From positions 1 to 64,000 of the forward strand of contig WION01000199.1 in the NCBI GenBank assembly GCA_015039365.1: a DNA stretch of 64,000 nucleotides, given 5' to 3'. Below, piece after piece: positions 61,822 to 64,000 of the stretch. The notes beneath the pieces were generated by a model. The model saw only the letters and a program-made list of their open reading frames with translations. It searched no databases and was not told the origin of the DNA. A program made the translations under genes and the position numbers. Numbering within the stretch: position 1 is the first letter of the stretch; every line of letters starts with the position of its first letter. The stretch comes from Amanita rubescens. Lineage: Eukaryota > Basidiomycota > Agaricomycetes > Agaricales > Amanitaceae.

Positions 61822-64000
61822 ATGATGTCAGCAGACCCACCTCAGGTAGAAGTGAATACTGGTATCTTTGCTGGATTCCAGAATGTCATTGTTATGGATG
61901 GCCAATTCATAGAGGTATTGCATTTCAGCATTATTACACCAGGATTTTGTCAATAATGAAGACTCATACATAGATGAACTACTATCTTTCAGACCCTTCT
62001 GACATTGATCTACCTCCTTTACCTGCTATTAAACATTCTAGTACTTTCTTTACAGGTCAAGATAAGTATTTGCAGAAGCTAAAGGACCATTTTACCTCCC
62101 AAGATCAAGGACAAAGGAATTTTTTCCTATTGCATGGTTTAGGTGGGATTGGAAAGACACAGATTTGCCTTAAATTCATTGAAGAAAATACTGATTTGTG
62201 AGTATCTTATAATATTAGTATGGCAATTTAAGTAACTGTCATTATAATGAACCTCTTCAAGGTTCTCTGACATATTCTGGATCAATGCTTCTTCAGAGAA
62301 AAGTGTTGAATTCATGCTCACACAAATATCCTCAACCTACTGTACTTCACCAGATGGTAGACCCTCAGCCAGATCTGCTCTTCATTGGATCTCTCAAAGG
62401 CACAATTTTTTGATGGTGTATGATGGAGCAGATGAACATTACTCAGTAGTTGAGAATTTCCTTCCACCAGGAAATGGAGGAAATGTTATGATAACAAGTA
62501 GGAATATTGGGTTGAAGAAGTTTGCATTGAGCAAGAACTCAATGGAGATTCATGGGATGGAAGATGAGGATGCTATTTCTTTGCTTCTGAAGTCAGCCAT
62601 GCTTGATGACACAGATGATGATATCTATAATCTGGCACAGAAGTTTGTGTCACAATTGGATGGAATACCCCTTGCCATTGACCAAGCAGGAGCATATATG
62701 CATTCCTGTGGTTGCAGCATTAATGACTATTTGGCATTGTACACAAGATACAAGCACAAATTAATGAGGGACACTCCTGGATTTGAGGGTGCCTCAGATT
62801 ATGGAACATCTACATATGGGACATGGGACATTTCCATAAAAAAGATGGAGGATATGGCTGCAAAAAATAGTTCACAGGAATCTGTTGGAGCACAAAGTGC
62901 CATCAAGCTCTTGAGGATTTTTGCTTTCCTGGATCATGCCAATATACCACAAGAATTATTCAAAAATGCTGCTGAGAATTACAAGGAAAGAAATATTGAG
63001 GATCATGTGTATGTTTCATCATCATTGAGTTTACTGGATGATGAAACTGTGTTCTTGGGGGAAGACGGGGATTGGGACAAATTACATTTTCTGCATGGCA
63101 TCCAGGTTTTACTCTCCTTCTCTTTAATCAGGAGTCATAATCACTTGTATTCTATGCACCTACTAGTAAATGCCTGGAGTAGGAACTGCATACCAAAAAC
63201 ACAAGTAACTGATCAATATTACAGAGCAAGAGCACTTTTATCCTGTTCAATAGCCCTTGACTGGAATACTGATAATTATGAATTCTGTCAATCACTCACA
63301 CCACACATCAGGTCAAACTTTTTGCATGGATTGGAATTAAAGTTGAATGACAAGTACTATGATGATGAATATGCAAGATTTGCACTTGCATTTGATCGTG
63401 CTGGGAGCTGGGATGAACAAGAAAAATTGTTACATGTTGCAGTGCATCAAAGAAAAATGAAACTTGGATTGGACCACCCAGACACTCTTATTAGCATGGG
63501 AAATTTGGCAACAGCATACAGGAATCAGGGAAGGTGGGATGAGGCAGAGAAGCTTCAGATTGATGTAATGAATGCATTCAAAGTAAACTTTGGATCAGAC
63601 CACCCAGGTACTCTCACCAGCATGTCCAATCTGACATCAACATACATAAATCAGGGAAGGTGGGATGAGGCAGAGAAGCATCAAATAGGTGTGATTGATG
63701 CATTCAAAACAAAGCTTGGATCAGATCACACGGACACATTCACCAGCATGGCCAATTTGGCATCAATATATAGGAATCAAGGGAAGTGGGATGAGGCAGA
63801 GAAGCTTCAGATGGATGTAATAGATGGATTCAAAATAAACCTTGGATCAGACCACCCATCCACTCTCGTCAGCATTGCCAATCTGGCATCAACATACAGG
63901 AATCAGGGAAAGTGGGACAAGGCAGAGAAGCTTGAGATGGATGTGATGAATGCATTCAACACAAAGCTTGGATCAAACCACCCTTCCACACTCACAAGCA
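61822..64000 (+). CDS. NB-ARC/TPR NLR-type protein, 3' end outside the window
   Basis: Exons 61822-61914, 61974-62197 and 62262 to the window end, introns 59 and 64 bp, phases consistent. A short N-terminus, GIFAGFQNVIVMDGQFIE, precedes the NB-ARC domain: Walker A LLHGLGGIGKTQICLKF (GKT near residue 93), IFWINASSE, Walker B-like FLMVYDGAD, VMITSRN, LDGIPLAIDQAGAYM, and an AFLDHANIP winged-helix-like region ending with MHLLVNAWSR (MHD-like position). From about 63400 follow kinesin-light-chain-type TPR repeats of 42 residues (126 bp; units at 63523, 63649, 63775, 63901) with very high mutual similarity. Fungal NLRs of this layout act in non-self recognition and programmed cell death; specificity is unknown here. 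Confidence 0.9.

Overview
The window looks like genomic DNA of a filamentous basidiomycete, most likely an Agaricomycete. The reasons are short GT-AG introns (mostly 45-65 bp), a KDZ transposase with its CxC2 cysteine cluster, fungal Ty1/Copia and Ty3/Gypsy elements, and an NB-ARC/TPR NLR-type gene. No prokaryotic signal is present. I recognised no rRNA or tRNA gene.

Positions 1-53797 are a stack of nested transposons. The outermost is a Ty1/Copia element (Copia-H, + strand) whose 3' LTR is 53332-53797; its 5' end lies left of the window. Its pol gene is cut into pieces at 2930-3233, 15662-17261, 41882-42531 and 52601-53315. Removing each insert with one target duplication makes the frame continuous. 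The inserts are: a hAT transposon (to about 2929), itself cut by another Copia LTR (713 to about 1240); a gag-only Gypsy derivative (3234-15661) that carries a full 10 kb Copia-A (3637-14033, - strand), which carries a solo LTR (10518-10866); a KDZ DNA transposon (17262-41874); and a second, almost identical full Copia-A (42532-52595, + strand).

The KDZ element is about 13.1 kb once its own inserts are removed. It carries a 981-residue transposase (- strand, 31666-19761) and three divergently transcribed passenger genes of unknown function (32869-34952, 35388-36483, 36758-41558). A complete, young Gypsy (21726-30212) interrupts the transposase, and a gag-only Gypsy (37997-41023, with its own internal solo LTR) interrupts the third passenger. 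All of these reading frames close up exactly when the inserts are removed, so the stack built up quickly and recently.

Positions 53798-64000 are host sequence. A predicted GTPase gene (- strand, from 58240) runs into an array of about 47 intron-like units of roughly 50-68 bp. Almost every unit is separated from the next by exactly three nucleotides lying between an AG acceptor and a GT (or GC) donor. A 4-nt exon puts these triplets in phase 0, so each would be a one-codon exon. This is the most unusual structure in the window. Copia-H is inserted in the distal end of the array. Further right are a decayed NAD(P)-dependent reductase (59426-59864) and the start of an NB-ARC NLR with near-identical 42-residue TPR repeats (61822 to the window end).
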